Of a DNA stretch of 64,000 nucleotides, positions 31,969-40,511 are shown in pieces (the stretch's first letter is position 1; every line of letters starts with the position of its first letter). The translations under genes and the position numbers were made by a program. The stretch comes from Kordiimonas laminariae (GTDB taxonomy: Bacteria; Pseudomonadota; Alphaproteobacteria; Sphingomonadales; Kordiimonadaceae): positions 248,001 through 312,000 of the forward strand of contig NZ_JAKQZA010000001.1 in assembly GCF_023008165.1 (NCBI RefSeq). The letters run 5' to 3'. Below the pieces are notes generated by a model. The model saw only the letters and a list, made by a program, of their open reading frames with translations. It had not been told where the DNA came from and did not search any database.

Positions 31969-32340
31969 TTATTTGGGCTGAGAAACATCGTGAGCTTGAA
32001 TATCTTCCCAAGCAGGCAAATCAAGCTGCTTTAAACGCCAGCCAAAATAGCTGCGAAATATAAAATATCCAATAACCGTTAAAAGCACAGCTGTGGTAAA
32101 AACCCTCTCAGGAGGACGACCGTTAAGTATGTTGGCAATAGCGCTCAAAACAACAGAATATAAGCACATCAACCACGTCATTTGCTGTTTACTTAGAAAA
32201 TAAAAGGGACGAAAGATAACCCCCGTCTTTCGAAGCAAGCGCCGCAATGGAGAATAAGCTTGATATGAGGGAAGCCCTTTTTCTTCCAATAGCTTGATAG
32301 CTACAGCAATTCTCGCGTCATAAACTTCTTTATTTGTCAT
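31969..32340 (-). CDS. DUF6404-like membrane protein (copy 2)
   Basis: A 123-residue protein. The N-terminal cytoplasmic helix VYDARIAVAIKLLEEKGLPS precedes PLRRLLRKTG and FRPFYFL, then two membrane helices (LMCLYSVVLSAIANIL and VFTTAVLLTVIGYFIF), and the LDLPAWEDI end. It matches the DUF6404 pattern and is a paralogue of the next gene, sharing the YDAR start and the LPAWED end. Function is unknown. It follows its paralogue by 9 nt in the same operon. Confidence 0.65.
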   Translation of the reverse strand: MTNKEVYDARIAVAIKLLEEKGLPSYQAYSPLRRLLRKTGVIFRPFYFLSKQQMTWLMCLYSVVLSAIANILNGRPPERVFTTAVLLTVIGYFIFRSYFGWRLKQLDLPAWEDIQAHDVSQPK

Positions 32341-32349
32341 TCAGAATAC

Positions 32350-32727
32350 TTACTTATTCACAACATCCGTTGAAACAGGGTCTTTGACAGGGATATCTTC
32401 CCATGCAGGTAAATTGAGCTTTTCGCGCCTTCTTTTGAAAAATATAGCCATAAAGGTACCAAAGAAGATACTCCAGATAGGCACAGCAATTCCGTAGCTA
32501 ATCTCCTGACTAAGAATAGCGTATGCCAACGTCATCAATAAAGCGTACAATATCCCCACTTGCACCCCAACCCATACCGGATGCAAGAAATACATTGGCC
32601 GTGTTGGATACCCATAAAACCTCAAGAGGCGCTGTGGCAAACTATAGCTTTCATAAGGCTTCACCCCTTTAGCCTGAAGGAGTTCAATAGCAACTTGCAC
32701 ACGTGCATCATATGGATCTTGTTTCAT
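32350..32727 (-). CDS. DUF6404-like membrane protein (copy 1)
   Basis: A 125-residue protein from the ATG at 32727; a longer frame to 32853 lacks family sequence. Same layout as its neighbour: YDARVQVAIELLQAKGVKPY, SLPQRLLRFYGYPTRPMYFL, two membrane helices (GVQVGILYALLMTLAYAIL and GIAVPIWSIFFGTFMAIFF), then LNLPAWEDIP. A tandem duplication followed by divergence explains the pair. No partner gene gives a clue to role. Confidence 0.65.
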   Translation of the reverse strand: MKQDPYDARVQVAIELLQAKGVKPYESYSLPQRLLRFYGYPTRPMYFLHPVWVGVQVGILYALLMTLAYAILSQEISYGIAVPIWSIFFGTFMAIFFKRRREKLNLPAWEDIPVKDPVSTDVVNK

Positions 32728-33108
32728 AAATTTCTCAAAGGCGCATAAATAACGCCTAAGCTGTAAATTATTGAGATCAATAAGCAAATCACAGCCAAGT
32801 GAAAGTTCTTCTTGGGTACACCTGCTAAAAGAAAGAGAATGAATACCAACCAAAATAGTTGGAGGTGCTCAAAGACAACCAATTCCCACCGATGAGCACC
32901 CCCGGCAGCCCCCTCAAAACAGCGGCTGCAATACGAAAATCAAACTCAATACTACGCACGATTTTCGAAACTGAACTCTCAAGCTCCCTAAACCTGAGCG
33001 ATAATTCACATGCGAGACTTTCATCCGGTTTTTTCGATATGTCAAATCACAGATGCAAAAAATTGAAACTTATTCAAAACACCATGAAACCCTAAGTTTT
33101 TCGTGCCA

Positions 33109-33264
33109 CTAAACCCAGATTACATATCCAATAGAGGTGATAACCATAAGCATCAGGACCGTTGAGATAACTGGGCGTTCCCTAAAGTTAAACAGCCACT
33201 CTACGACGAGCTGTAATAAGAACTCCAAAAGGCCTTTAACTGCCTCACCTAAAACATCTGCCAT
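33109..33264 (-). CDS. 51-residue single-pass membrane protein downstream of flotillin
   Basis: A short gene with ATG at 33264, AGAGGG upstream and TAG at 33109. The product starts MADVLGEAVKGLLEFLLQLV, has an amphipathic N-terminal helix, a charged break (FNFRERP) and a membrane helix (VISTVLMLMVITSIGYVIWV). It follows flotillin by 49 nt in the same direction, with a G/C-rich stem-loop in between, so it is probably the last gene of the PspA-YqiJ-flotillin operon. No family is recognised. Confidence 0.6.
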   Translation of the reverse strand: MADVLGEAVKGLLEFLLQLVVEWLFNFRERPVISTVLMLMVITSIGYVIWV

Positions 33265-33279
33265 ACATCCCTCTTATAT

Positions 33280-33304
33280 TTCCCCGCCCAAAGGGGGCGG
33301 GGAA
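33280..33304 (-). repeat. GC-rich stem-loop between flotillin and the 51-aa gene
   Basis: TTCCCCGCCC (33280-33289) and GGGCGGGGAA (33295-33304), a 10-bp stem with a 5-nt loop. No U-run follows on the minus strand, so it may be a processing or partial termination signal setting the level of the small gene. Confidence 0.6.
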
Positions 33305-33313
33305 GGTTAATGG

Positions 33314-35065
33314 TTACTCCGCAGCATCAATACGTTTTGGTGTATCGGATGAAGCAGGAGCTTCCTTAAAACCATCGGTTAAGCCGTTTAAGTCCCCAGC
33401 ATTCAAGCCAACTTCTTTCATCAGGCTATCTACAAGGGGGGCCTGCGCACGGTATTTCAGCGCTGATGATACAACCTGATCGGCTAGATTACCGCCACCA
33501 GACGGGGCACTTTCACCGCCACCAATGTTTGCAGCACCAGCAGCTGTCGCGCCATTCAGGCCATCGAGCTGGATGATCTTAATATCATCGATGTTTTCCA
33601 TCGGCTTCGCGCTCTCACGAATGATACTTTCCAGGTTATCGATTAGCTCAAGCTTCACCTTCATATCAATCTGATCATTCGACAATAGGTTCGCCGCTTC
33701 ATTAAGCGCTTGGGTACCCGCAGCTTCCACGGCGTAACTCACCTCAGCAGCTTGCGCGCGCATCTTCTCAGCTTCAGCTTCACCCTCTGCTGTAATCCGC
33801 GCCTGGTCAGCATCACCACGTGCTTTTTCACGCTTGGCTTCTGCTGTATCTTTCGCAGCGTTCTTCTCAGCTTCCGCAGCGATGGTGATCGCAAGCGCTT
33901 CACGTTCCGCTTCTTTTGCAGCCTCAATCAGCTCTATCTGCTTCATACGGTCAGCGACTTCAGTATCGCGGGCGGTGGATACCTGCTCTTCCGCTTTCAC
34001 TGCGATTGCGCGGGCAGCATCTGCTTCCGCAGCAGCTTCAGACTGTTCACGAGATTTCTGACTAATAGCAATATCGCGTTCCTGTTCAGCCAGCTCAACA
34101 GCTTTACGGCGTTCAATATCCTGCGTTTCAACAGCTCGTGCTTTGGCGATATCTTTTTCTTTCACCACACGTTCTTTTTCGATGCGCTCTTCTTCGACAG
34201 AACGTTCAGCAACAATTTTCGCCTGCTGAGCATCACGCTCTTTATCAGCTTGCTCTTTAGCAATTTCTGCCATTTGAGCTGCACGGCGGATTTCCACTTC
34301 ACGTTCCTGCGCAAGTTTCGCGTATTCTTCTTCCTTTGCGATCTCAAGCGTTTCCTTCTCCGCCTGTAGGTTCTTGTTACGGATTTGAACCGCCGTATCC
34401 TGTTCAATATCGTTGCGGATCTTCTTGCGCTGTTCGATTTCCTCTGTAAGGCGTGTTAAACCTTCAGCATCAAACGCATTGTTCGGATTAAAAAACTCCA
34501 TACCTGTCTGATCAAGACCAGTCAGAGATACAGATTCAAGCTCCAAACCATTTTTCAGGAGGTCTTCCGAAACCGCCTGTTGTACTTTCTGTACAAACTC
34601 AACGCGTTTCTCGTGCAATTCTTCCATGGACATTTCAGCAGCAACCGAGCGAAGCGCATCCACAAACTTACCTTCAATCAAGTCCTTAAGTTGTTCTGGG
34701 TACATGGTACGAGCACCAAGGGTTTGAGCTGCGTTTCCAATAGCTTCCTGTGTGGGTTGAACCCGCACATAAAATTCTGCGATCACATCAACACGCATAC
34801 GGTCACGGGTGATAAGCGCTTGCTCATTCGCACGCTGAACCGCTAGACGGAGTGTATTCATATTTACCGGAATTGTTTCATGGAGCACCGGAAACACAAG
34901 GCCACCTTTATCCATGAAAACCTTCTGCCCGCCCATACCTGTTCGAACGTAGCTTACCTCTTTGCTAGCGCGTTTATAAAGACGAGCGAAGATGATACCG
35001 ATAGTTAGAAGGCCAAACAGACCAATAGCTGCATAAATGCCAATATTTGTTAGATTCTCAAGCAT
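33314..35065 (-). CDS. Flotillin-family protein (YqiK-like)
   Basis: A 583-residue flotillin. The ATG at 35065 (GGGGAA upstream) gives an N-terminal membrane helix (IGIYAAIGLFGLLTIGIIFA). An SPFH domain follows (VSYVRTGMGGQKVFMDKGG, RVDVIAEFYVRVQPTQEAIG), then a very long Ala/Glu/Lys-rich coiled coil (~residues 215-450), and a C-terminal domain ending near DTPKRIDAAE. It scaffolds membrane microdomains. It is last but one in an operon with the YqiJ-like protein and PspA, the standard partner arrangement. Confidence 0.93.
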   Translation of the reverse strand: MLENLTNIGIYAAIGLFGLLTIGIIFARLYKRASKEVSYVRTGMGGQKVFMDKGGLVFPVLHETIPVNMNTLRLAVQRANEQALITRDRMRVDVIAEFYVRVQPTQEAIGNAAQTLGARTMYPEQLKDLIEGKFVDALRSVAAEMSMEELHEKRVEFVQKVQQAVSEDLLKNGLELESVSLTGLDQTGMEFFNPNNAFDAEGLTRLTEEIEQRKKIRNDIEQDTAVQIRNKNLQAEKETLEIAKEEEYAKLAQEREVEIRRAAQMAEIAKEQADKERDAQQAKIVAERSVEEERIEKERVVKEKDIAKARAVETQDIERRKAVELAEQERDIAISQKSREQSEAAAEADAARAIAVKAEEQVSTARDTEVADRMKQIELIEAAKEAEREALAITIAAEAEKNAAKDTAEAKREKARGDADQARITAEGEAEAEKMRAQAAEVSYAVEAAGTQALNEAANLLSNDQIDMKVKLELIDNLESIIRESAKPMENIDDIKIIQLDGLNGATAAGAANIGGGESAPSGGGNLADQVVSSALKYRAQAPLVDSLMKEVGLNAGDLNGLTDGFKEAPASSDTPKRIDAAE

Positions 35066-35129
35066 ATATATTCCCCAAAAAAGAGTGAGAAGGTTCACTG
35101 CCACAGCAGTGCTTTATTCATGTGTGTTT

Positions 35130-35771
35130 TTATTTCTCTGCAGGGATCGCAAAGAAACGGGCTCCTTCTTCCCGCACGATCAGTACATCTGATCCCTGCG
35201 AAAATTCTTCGCCCTTATTATCTGGCTCCACCATTAAATAATGAGTGGTGCCGTGTTTATCGCGGAACTTTGCTTCCGCAGGTGAACCAGTTGCTGCTAC
35301 ACCAAGTGTGATGGTTGCAGTATGGCCAATAAATTCATTACGAGAGATCGCAGATGTTTCATCCCGGGGCATAATCTTCGCAAGCACACCAGCGAACAGC
35401 CTTACACCAGGTAGACTTGCAAACACCGCAATCACAGCAGCGACAACCGCAGGCAGCATCCAACTTGTTATACTGAACAGCACCTGCTGAATGGCAAAAC
35501 CCACAATCGAAAAGCTGGTTAGAAACGCGATCAATATTGCAATCACTGGAACTTCCTTCACACGAAGCCATGTAAGAAGTTCGCCAAAGGCACCGTGATC
35601 ACCGATATCGGCGTCCATATCCAGGTCAGCATCCGGAAACAGATTATCCAAAAGGCCAGAAACCGCGAAGCCCAAAAGCATGCCTACGCCCTCGATCAAA
35701 CCGATCAAAACAAGAAGTGCAAGTGCTACAGCAAATGGTAGATTTTCAGCCTGTAAAACAAAATCGATCAT
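35130..35771 (-). CDS. YqiJ-like OB-fold membrane protein
   Basis: A 213-residue inner-membrane protein. The N-terminal helix (LPFAVALALLVLIGLIEGVG) and two further membrane segments (VIAILIAFLTSFSIVGFAI and PAVVAAVIAVFASLPGVRLF) precede a C-terminal OB-like domain (FIGHTATITLGVAATGSPAE, VLIVREEGARFFAI). In many bacteria this NfeD-related class sits beside flotillin, as here (64 nt upstream of it), and is thought to work with it in membrane organisation. The preceding intergenic region carries duplicated TGGGTACCCA palindromes. Confidence 0.85.
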   Translation of the reverse strand: MIDFVLQAENLPFAVALALLVLIGLIEGVGMLLGFAVSGLLDNLFPDADLDMDADIGDHGAFGELLTWLRVKEVPVIAILIAFLTSFSIVGFAIQQVLFSITSWMLPAVVAAVIAVFASLPGVRLFAGVLAKIMPRDETSAISRNEFIGHTATITLGVAATGSPAEAKFRDKHGTTHYLMVEPDNKGEEFSQGSDVLIVREEGARFFAIPAEK

Positions 35772-35806
35772 TCATTAGCCTATTCATTTATATGATCATG
35801 AAGATG

Positions 35807-35847
35807 ATTGGGTACCCATAAATCCCCTGAATATTGGGTACCCATAA
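35807..35847. promoter_or_regulatory. Duplicated TGGGTACCCA palindromes
   Basis: ATTGGGTACCCATAA occurs at 35807-35821 and 35833-35847, starts 26 bp apart, each with a perfect 10-bp palindrome. A partial third word (ATTGGGT) is at 35864. They lie upstream of the YqiJ-like gene, after the PspA gene, and look like binding sites for a dimeric regulator. Confidence 0.55.
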
Positions 35848-35927
35848 CCAACCCTCTCTGAGCATTGGGTTGATTGGAAGCCGCAGATACTCACCACAGT
35901 GACGGCGACTTCAAGCCCCCTTGAGGC

Positions 35928-36584
35928 TTATTCGTTCTTGAGAGCAGCCAGTCGCTTCTCTATTTCAGATTTGCGAGCAAGCTGTGCCAGCTCCGCAATA
36001 TCAGCACCGTTTTTCACATCGCCCGTGCTTAAAGCACCAGAAATCCTATCAAAGGCACTCGACGCATTATCCACCTTCCGATTTACATCGTGGGCTGCAG
36101 AAGGGTTACCACCAGCATCAATAACTGTATTTTCCGGCTGTTCCGCCATCCGGGTTTTGAAAACTTGAAGCTCTTCAAGCATTTCTGCTTTTTTCCCTCT
36201 CAGAGCATCAATATATTTCTCAAGCTCACCTTCACGGTCAGACGCTTCTGAAACCGCTTCTTCAAGCACAGGTATCTGCGCTTCAATATCCATCTGCCGG
36301 CTGATAGCGGCTTCTGCCAGATCATCCCGGCCTTCTTTGATAGCGACTTCAATATGAGACGCTAATTCTTCATGTTTACCACTATTTTCAGCAAGCTTCT
36401 TATTCGCCAAATGCCTATCTGCGGTTGCTTTTCCCATTTCTGTACGAACTTCGGCAATTGCCTCATCCACTTCACGTACAGATTGTTCCATCACCATAAG
36501 AGGTGACATATCTTCAACTGCATCCACAGCTGCATTAATGCTACCAGAAATCAGTCGCCCCACACGGGAAGCAAGATTTGCCAT
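35928..36584 (-). CDS. PspA/IM30-family protein
   Basis: A 218-residue, almost wholly helical protein. Start region NLASRVGRLISGSINAAVDA, then EDMSPLMVMEQSVREVDEAI and a long coiled coil with charged heptads to ~residue 150, matches PspA/Vipp1. Such proteins form rings and rods on stressed inner membranes. The last ~60 residues (ENTVIDAGGNPSAAHDVNRK and beyond) differ from classical PspA. The gene follows the RHH-like gene by 33 nt and precedes yqiJ. Confidence 0.88.
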   Translation of the reverse strand: MANLASRVGRLISGSINAAVDAVEDMSPLMVMEQSVREVDEAIAEVRTEMGKATADRHLANKKLAENSGKHEELASHIEVAIKEGRDDLAEAAISRQMDIEAQIPVLEEAVSEASDREGELEKYIDALRGKKAEMLEELQVFKTRMAEQPENTVIDAGGNPSAAHDVNRKVDNASSAFDRISGALSTGDVKNGADIAELAQLARKSEIEKRLAALKNE

Positions 36585-36617
36585 ATCCCGATCCTTTCTT
36601 TATTTCCAGAGTGTTAA

Positions 36618-37127
36618 TCAAGCGCCAGATGGCGCGGAATTCTTAAGTGTGAACAACTCGTCGAGCGGTTCTATTATATCCCGTGCAACGCTCGGGTTCA
36701 TACAAGGCGCCTCCTCGGTCACAGCTAATCGCGCCAGTTGATCAAGAAAAGCTTTGGTAAGATTTGCAGCTTCAGCTTCAACGTTAGAAAGCGTTGCCTT
36801 CAAATCTATATTTCCATTAAATTCAACGGCTTCAAGGGAAGCAACAAGGGTAGGAATATACTGGATAAGTGCCTTTAAAAGCGCTGATGTCTCACCAGTT
36901 TCCCCTTCTTGTTTTGCGATAGCATCTTCAAGCGGCTCCAGCATACCGTGCTGCTGCTTCACCAGCCCCTCAAATGATTTACCTTCTTCGGCATACCGCC
37001 GGGCCTCCCCCACCAAAAAGCGGACTTTTTCGCTCATGGTAACGGCATCACCCGCTTTAAGCCCGGCGATATATTCGGCATCTGCCTGCGGCAGACGTAC
37101 ACTTAATGGAACGGATTTCGCCCCCAT
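36618..37127 (-). CDS. RHH-like N-terminus protein heading the PspA operon
   Basis: A 169-residue protein. Residues ~4-45 (KSVPLSVRLPQADAEYIAGL, then DAVTMSEKVRFLVGEARRY) match a ribbon-helix-helix DNA-binding unit: a beta strand followed by two helices. The rest is helical and may sense or bind partners. The ATG at 37127 follows GAAGGGGG by 6 nt. An 18-bp perfect palindrome lies 57 bp upstream, a candidate autoregulatory operator. Role as operon repressor is inferred, since nothing identifies the inducer. Confidence 0.6.
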   Translation of the reverse strand: MGAKSVPLSVRLPQADAEYIAGLKAGDAVTMSEKVRFLVGEARRYAEEGKSFEGLVKQQHGMLEPLEDAIAKQEGETGETSALLKALIQYIPTLVASLEAVEFNGNIDLKATLSNVEAEAANLTKAFLDQLARLAVTEEAPCMNPSVARDIIEPLDELFTLKNSAPSGA

Positions 37128-37183
37128 CTCAACCCCCTTCGTCATGCACCCTTAGTGCGCATTAACAAAACTTATAGGTTATA

Positions 37184-37201
37184 TGTATGCATTTGCATAC
37201 A
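37184..37201. promoter_or_regulatory. Palindromic operator candidate before the PspA operon
   Basis: TGTATGC (37184-37190), ATTT, GCATACA (37195-37201): 7-bp perfect arms. It sits between the RHH-like gene (start 37127) and the convergent LysR 3' end (37237), so only the PspA operon can be its target. Confidence 0.6.
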
Positions 37202-37236
37202 CGCTTTCAAGAGGTCAAAATACAATTTTTGAGATT

Positions 37237-38187
37237 TTATTCAGATGAGGACAATAAATCGCAGCCCTGTACACTTTTAAGCCAATAAGGTGTGGGTTCA
37301 TATTTCGCCTTAAGAAAATCAACGAAAGCGTTGATCTTCTGTGATCCACGGTGATGTGGTAGGTAAACCGCACTTACGTCCCCGTTCTTGGTATTCGTGG
37401 TAACTTCCCAATCCGCCAGCACCTGTTTTAACTGCCCACAGGTTACATCACACCCAACCAGCCAATCTGGTGCCAGAATAAGCCCGCCTCCTAAAAGGGC
37501 TGATTGCCGCAAGATTTCGGAATTATTGGCCCGCATATTCCCTTTTACTTTTACAGTGTGCCGCTCACCATCCCGTTCAAAATGCCAGTTTCTGCCGCCA
37601 GCCTTGCTGACAAAAGAAATACAGTTATGCCGCTTCAGGTCCTGCGGCTGCTCAGGGATACCATACTGCTGGAAATAGTCTTCAGAGGCACAAAGAATAC
37701 GTCTATGCCCTGCAAGCCTGCGCGCGATAAGAGACATGGATTCAATTTGCCCAACCCTTATCGCTACATCAATGCGCTCTTCCGCGAGATTAATCACTCG
37801 GTTGGATAGGTCCAGTTCAAGCTCAAGATCCGGGTACAGGTCACCAAATTCCTTTAAAAATGGTGCAATATGCACTCTCGCAAACTCAAGCGGCGCGCTT
37901 ACCCGCAATAACCCCCTTGGCCCGGTGCCTGCATCCATAACGCTGCGGTTCGCCTGATCCAGATCTTCAAGAACACGGCTTACATCAGCCAGATATTTCT
38001 CCCCCACATCTGTAAGCGTTACGCTGCGCGTAGAACGATGTAAGAGCTTCACCCCCAAATGCTCTTCGAGATTATTCACCTGACGCGTAACAGAAGATGT
38101 TGCCACACCGAGCACCGCGCCAGCTTTCACAAAGCTGCCTTCTTCACCAACAATGACAAACGCCTTCAGGGCTGCAAACTGATCCAT
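37237..38187 (-). CDS. LysR-family regulator divergent from the alkene reductase genes
   Basis: A 316-residue LysR protein. The N-terminal HTH reads FAALKAFVIVGEEGSFVKAG, VATSSVTRQVNNLEEHLGVK, RSVTLTDVGEKY. The effector domain has LLRVSAPLEFARVHIAPFL and RIDVAIRVGQIE. It resembles the subclass that controls quinone or flavin reductase genes. It is divergent from the small membrane protein and the alkene reductase; the 144-bp intergenic region is AT-rich. Confidence 0.93.
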   Translation of the reverse strand: MDQFAALKAFVIVGEEGSFVKAGAVLGVATSSVTRQVNNLEEHLGVKLLHRSTRSVTLTDVGEKYLADVSRVLEDLDQANRSVMDAGTGPRGLLRVSAPLEFARVHIAPFLKEFGDLYPDLELELDLSNRVINLAEERIDVAIRVGQIESMSLIARRLAGHRRILCASEDYFQQYGIPEQPQDLKRHNCISFVSKAGGRNWHFERDGERHTVKVKGNMRANNSEILRQSALLGGGLILAPDWLVGCDVTCGQLKQVLADWEVTTNTKNGDVSAVYLPHHRGSQKINAFVDFLKAKYEPTPYWLKSVQGCDLLSSSE

Positions 38188-38331
38188 ACTATGGCTCGCT
38201 TTTCATAAACTGCAAAAATCTATTATTGCACAAAACGCAATACAAATATCAAATTATTGCCTATTATAACATTAATAAACCTACCCTATCTAGCAGATAT
38301 TGATTTGATCCACTCGTCAGAGAGAAAAACA

Positions 38332-38604
38332 ATGTCTGGTAAAAAAGCACAGCAAAAACCGCCGCGTACCGCAGTCCTTATGTTGATGTGGGTGTTTGTA
38401 ACACCAACCGTTGCACTGCTTGCCAGCACAAATGCTGCGCTGTTTCCTGAAACCTCGATCCTATTCAGGAGCGCGATTTCAGCAGCCGTCATCATTCCAT
38501 TGATCAGTTTTGTGATCAGCCCGTTAATAGAGACAATCCTGAAACGCACAGAAGATTCTTCTTTGACAAAAACCATTGTGAATCCCCCCAGAATCCGGAG
38601 ATAG
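38332..38604 (+). CDS. Two-helix membrane protein (DUF2798-like)
   Basis: A 90-residue protein from the ATG at 38332 (AGAGAGAAA upstream). After a basic N-terminus (KKAQQKPPRTAVLML) come two membrane helices with VFVTPTVALLASTNAALF and ISAAVIIPLISFVISPLIET, and a basic tail. The paired helices with a conserved Pro resemble DUF2798 proteins, but the match is only moderate. The alkene reductase gene starts 3 nt after its stop, so both form one LysR-linked operon. Confidence 0.55.
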   Translation: MSGKKAQQKPPRTAVLMLMWVFVTPTVALLASTNAALFPETSILFRSAISAAVIIPLISFVISPLIETILKRTEDSSLTKTIVNPPRIRR

Positions 38605-38607
38605 GAC

Positions 38608-39738
38608 ATGACTTCAGAAACAACATTTGAAGCAAATACAGATACTTTGTTCACCCCTTTCAAGGCAGGAAGCCTTGAATTGAACCACCGTGTGGTAATG
38701 GCACCTCTAACCCGCTCCCGCACCGGAAGTGACCGTGTTCCAACAGATTTAATGCGCGAATATTATGAACAGCGCTCCAGTGCTGCGATGATTATTTCCG
38801 AAGCAACCATTATCTCCCCAACAGGGGCGGGGTATGCCTTCACACCGGGTATTTACAACCAGGCGCAAATTGACGGTTGGAAAAACATCACCGGTGCCGT
38901 GCAGGCAAACGGTGCGAAGATGATCTCGCAGTTATGGCACTGTGGCCGCATTTCTCACCCTGACCTACAGCCAAACGGGGAAACACCTGTTGCGCCATCG
39001 GCCAGCATCCCCGGCGAAGCATCAGGCCAGGCTTTCACCGAAGCTGGTTGGCAACCGTTTGTAGAGCCTCGCGCGCTTACCGAGGATGATATCAAAGCTT
39101 TAATCTCGGATTTCCGCCAAGCGGCCGCCAATGCAAAAGCTGCTGGTTTTGATGGTATAGAAATCCACTCAGCGAATGGTTACCTCCTGAACCAGTTCCT
39201 GTCTGACGATGTGAATAAGCGTACAGATAGTTATGGCGGCAGCATTGAAAACCGTGCTCGCCTGCTATTTGAAGTACTGGATGCAGTATCAGAAATTTGG
39301 CCGCTTGATAAAATTGGTGTTCGTGTTTCGCCTTGGAATACATTCCTTGAGGCAACTCTTTCAGATAACGGTGCGCTTTATGAATATGTCATCACCAAAC
39401 TGAACGAAAAAGGCATCGCTTACCTTTCTGTTGTTGAGCTAGCGAACGACGATCTGAACCGTCCGAAAGATAAACCTGACCTGCCAGAAAGCATCAACGC
39501 TTTTGTACGCCAATATTTTAAAGGCCCAATCTTAACAGCAGGCGGTTTTAAAGCAGAAACTGCAGCGGCAGAGATTGCACTAGGCAACACAGATATGGTT
39601 GCGTTTGGCCAACCTTATATCGCCAACCCAGATCTGGTGGAACGTTTCAAAAAAGGCGCCGATCTAAACACACCTGATTTCGATACCTTCTATGGCGGTG
39701 ATGCAAAAGGATATACGGATTACCCATTCCTCAAATAG
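38608..39738 (+). CDS. Alkene reductase (Old Yellow Enzyme, NemA-like)
   Basis: A 376-residue FMN beta-barrel enzyme. FTPFKAGSLELNHRVVMAPL and TRSRTG open the barrel, AQLWHCGR-type QLWHCGRISHPD gives the loop contacting FMN, and DGIEIHSANGYLLNQFLSDD carries the His-x-x-Asn pair that binds substrate carbonyl or nitro groups. RTDSYGGSIENRARLLFEVL and the C-terminal GNTDMVAFGQPYIANPDL are typical. It reduces activated alkenes or nitro compounds with NAD(P)H. A clear terminator follows at 39757. Confidence 0.95.
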   Translation: MTSETTFEANTDTLFTPFKAGSLELNHRVVMAPLTRSRTGSDRVPTDLMREYYEQRSSAAMIISEATIISPTGAGYAFTPGIYNQAQIDGWKNITGAVQANGAKMISQLWHCGRISHPDLQPNGETPVAPSASIPGEASGQAFTEAGWQPFVEPRALTEDDIKALISDFRQAAANAKAAGFDGIEIHSANGYLLNQFLSDDVNKRTDSYGGSIENRARLLFEVLDAVSEIWPLDKIGVRVSPWNTFLEATLSDNGALYEYVITKLNEKGIAYLSVVELANDDLNRPKDKPDLPESINAFVRQYFKGPILTAGGFKAETAAAEIALGNTDMVAFGQPYIANPDLVERFKKGADLNTPDFDTFYGGDAKGYTDYPFLK

Positions 39739-39756
39739 AGGAAACCCCACCTCCAG

Positions 39757-39788
39757 AAAGGGAGCCTCCGGGCTCCCTATTTTTTTAG
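39757..39788 (+). terminator. Rho-independent terminator after the alkene reductase gene
   Basis: GGGAGCC (39760-39766), 4-nt loop, GGCTCCC (39771-39777), then TATTTTTTT. Confidence 0.92.
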
Positions 39789-39861
39789 GGATTGAAGCCC
39801 CGGCTTACCGCTCCTACATTAGTTTATAGCGAGGAAACAAAAAAAGCGTAACGGGGCGCGC

Positions 39862-40509
39862 ATGATATCAGCAATATTCGAAGCCTTCTTCTTGGCTACT
39901 ATCCCTGTGGGAATCTTCAGTTTTTTCCTGCTTGGCTGGGCTCTTAAACAGGGCACGCTCAAGCATTTTGAAACGCGTGAAGAACTAAAAGCCCAAATGG
40001 AGCAGATGAAGGAAGAAAAAAAACTGAAAAAAGAAAAAGGTGAAAAAACCGATCACGGCGACTTCTTCATCAACAAATGGATGACATTCGGTGGCGGTTT
40101 TTATGGTATCATGGCCTTCTTCACATACGTGGTGATAGAGCTTCAGGAAATTTGGGAATTCATCACAGACCTTAGTAAGATCGCCTATATATTCAGCAAT
40201 CTTGGGCTTGATCTACTGATCCAGTTTCTTCTCAATTCTCTCTATAATTTCATCGCAGCGATTATATGGTTCATTACCTGGGGCCGCGTTATTGAAGATC
40301 ATATCGTTATCTGGCTCGCGATGGCTTATCTTGGCTATTATATCGGCTCCAAGCAGGTTTCCCAATATAGCCATCATGTATGGCCTGCTCTTGCACGCTG
40401 GCGCGATAGCACCACAGAAAAAGCCAAAGGCGAATGGCAGAAGCTGCAAAATGCCCAAAAAGCTAAACAAAAGACTGAATCTGCCCCCAGTGAGCCGCAA
40501 GAAAAATAG
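39862..40509 (+). CDS. Membrane protein with GGGFYG motif (copy 1)
   Basis: A 215-residue protein that I do not recognise. An N-terminal membrane helix (ATIPVGIFSFFLLGWALKQG) is followed by a charged linker (KEEKKLKKEKGEK), then the motif WMTFGGGFYGIMAFFTYVVI, a long hydrophobic region (FSNLGLDLLIQFLLNSLYNF and IVIWLAMAYLGYYIGS) and a charged tail. The same motif and order occur in the next gene, 3 nt downstream, so they are tandem paralogues and probably co-expressed membrane partners. Confidence 0.6.
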   Translation: MISAIFEAFFLATIPVGIFSFFLLGWALKQGTLKHFETREELKAQMEQMKEEKKLKKEKGEKTDHGDFFINKWMTFGGGFYGIMAFFTYVVIELQEIWEFITDLSKIAYIFSNLGLDLLIQFLLNSLYNFIAAIIWFITWGRVIEDHIVIWLAMAYLGYYIGSKQVSQYSHHVWPALARWRDSTTEKAKGEWQKLQNAQKAKQKTESAPSEPQEK

Positions 40510-40511
40510 TT

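Noticed and set aside
33710-34369. 219-codon frame opposite the flotillin coiled coil
   Set aside because: The Phe/Ser/Leu-rich product is the mirror of Lys/Glu/Ala codons; there is no start signal.
35807-35874. Repeats between pspA and yqiJ as a CRISPR array
   Set aside because: There are only two full copies of a 15-bp palindrome with an 11-bp gap and no cas genes; this is a regulatory-site layout.
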